Assembly (NCBI GenBank): GCA_014894735.1
Contig: JADBKX010000070.1
Span: 1 to 5,746, forward strand
DNA from: Candidatus Sediminicultor sextus
Lineage (GTDB): Bacteria > Atribacterota > Phoenicimicrobiia > Phoenicimicrobiales > Phoenicimicrobiaceae
DNA: 5,746 nt
Direction: 5' to 3'
Shown here: positions 5,657 through 5,746 of the stretch, piece after piece
Numbering within the stretch: the first letter of the stretch is position 1
Layout of the letters: each line of letters opens with the position of its first letter
The notes under the pieces: generated by a model
What the model saw: only the letters and a program-made list of their open reading frames with translations
Database searches by the model: none
What the model was told of the DNA's origin: nothing
Made by a program: the position numbers and the translations under genes

Positions 5657-5746
5657 TCACATATTGGCATAAATAGTAAGGTGTCTAAATAAAAGAATTA
5701 CTTCTAATATATTCTTCGCTGCCGGATCTTTAGCAAATATAGTTTG
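5657..5746 (-). pseudogene. cysE: N-terminal fragment of a serine O-acetyltransferase-like gene
   Basis: The minus strand encodes 30 residues entering from the window edge and ending at TGA. The first part, IFAKDPAAKNILEVILLF, closely fits the conserved N-terminal segment of CysE/EpsC serine acetyltransferases, which read RDPAAKN-LEVIL-YPGLHAI. After it, RHLTIYANM only loosely follows the family pattern, lacks the PGLHA core, and stops. Nothing of the later hexapeptide-repeat catalytic domain is seen to the left in any frame. CysE makes O-acetylserine for cysteine synthesis; this copy would be inactive. The true start lies beyond the window, so a misassembly or a frameshift cannot be excluded. 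The identification rests on memory of the family motif. Confidence 0.6.

Overview
All genes recognised here lie on the minus strand. The DNA is AT-rich, with strong Shine-Dalgarno sequences, a TTG start on the transketolase gene, an ECF-type thiamine transporter and a terminator-type TPP riboswitch. This suits a low-GC anaerobe of Clostridia/Bacillota type, or a candidate phylum such as Atribacterota or Thermotogota. The organism is inferred from style and gene families only, and I cannot name a species.

Reading in the direction of transcription (right to left), the right edge (5746-5657) carries a 30-codon piece resembling the N-terminal region of serine O-acetyltransferase (CysE). It ends at a stop exactly where family similarity fades. 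A gene-poor AT-rich stretch follows (5656-5351), with one clear inverted repeat at 5447-5489. Next come csaA (tRNA-binding-domain chaperone-like protein) and a Sir2 NAD-dependent deacylase, 37 bp apart and probably co-transcribed.

A near-consensus promoter (TTGACA, 16 bp, TACAAT) then drives a small single-RRM RNA-binding protein. Its mRNA would have an untranslated leader of about 210 nt. The leader folds into two hairpins, and one of them contains a perfect 9-nt anti-Shine-Dalgarno segment able to mask the ribosome binding site. The same anti-SD bases can instead sit in the loop of a perfect 6-bp hairpin, so the leader looks like a translational switch. This is the most interesting structure in the window.

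The left half is a thiamine supply-and-use block: TPP riboswitch plus terminator, thiT (thiamine uptake), thiN (thiamine to TPP) and, after 179 bp, tkt (transketolase, a TPP enzyme). When TPP is scarce the riboswitch should allow transcription of thiT and thiN. The aptamer core and the terminator loop share a perfect 9-nt complementarity that gives a candidate antiterminator. Just after the tkt stop, at the left edge, a ribosome binding site and possible TTG codon suggest another gene continuing out of the window.

I see no mobile element with a transposase, no CRISPR array, and no tRNA or rRNA gene.
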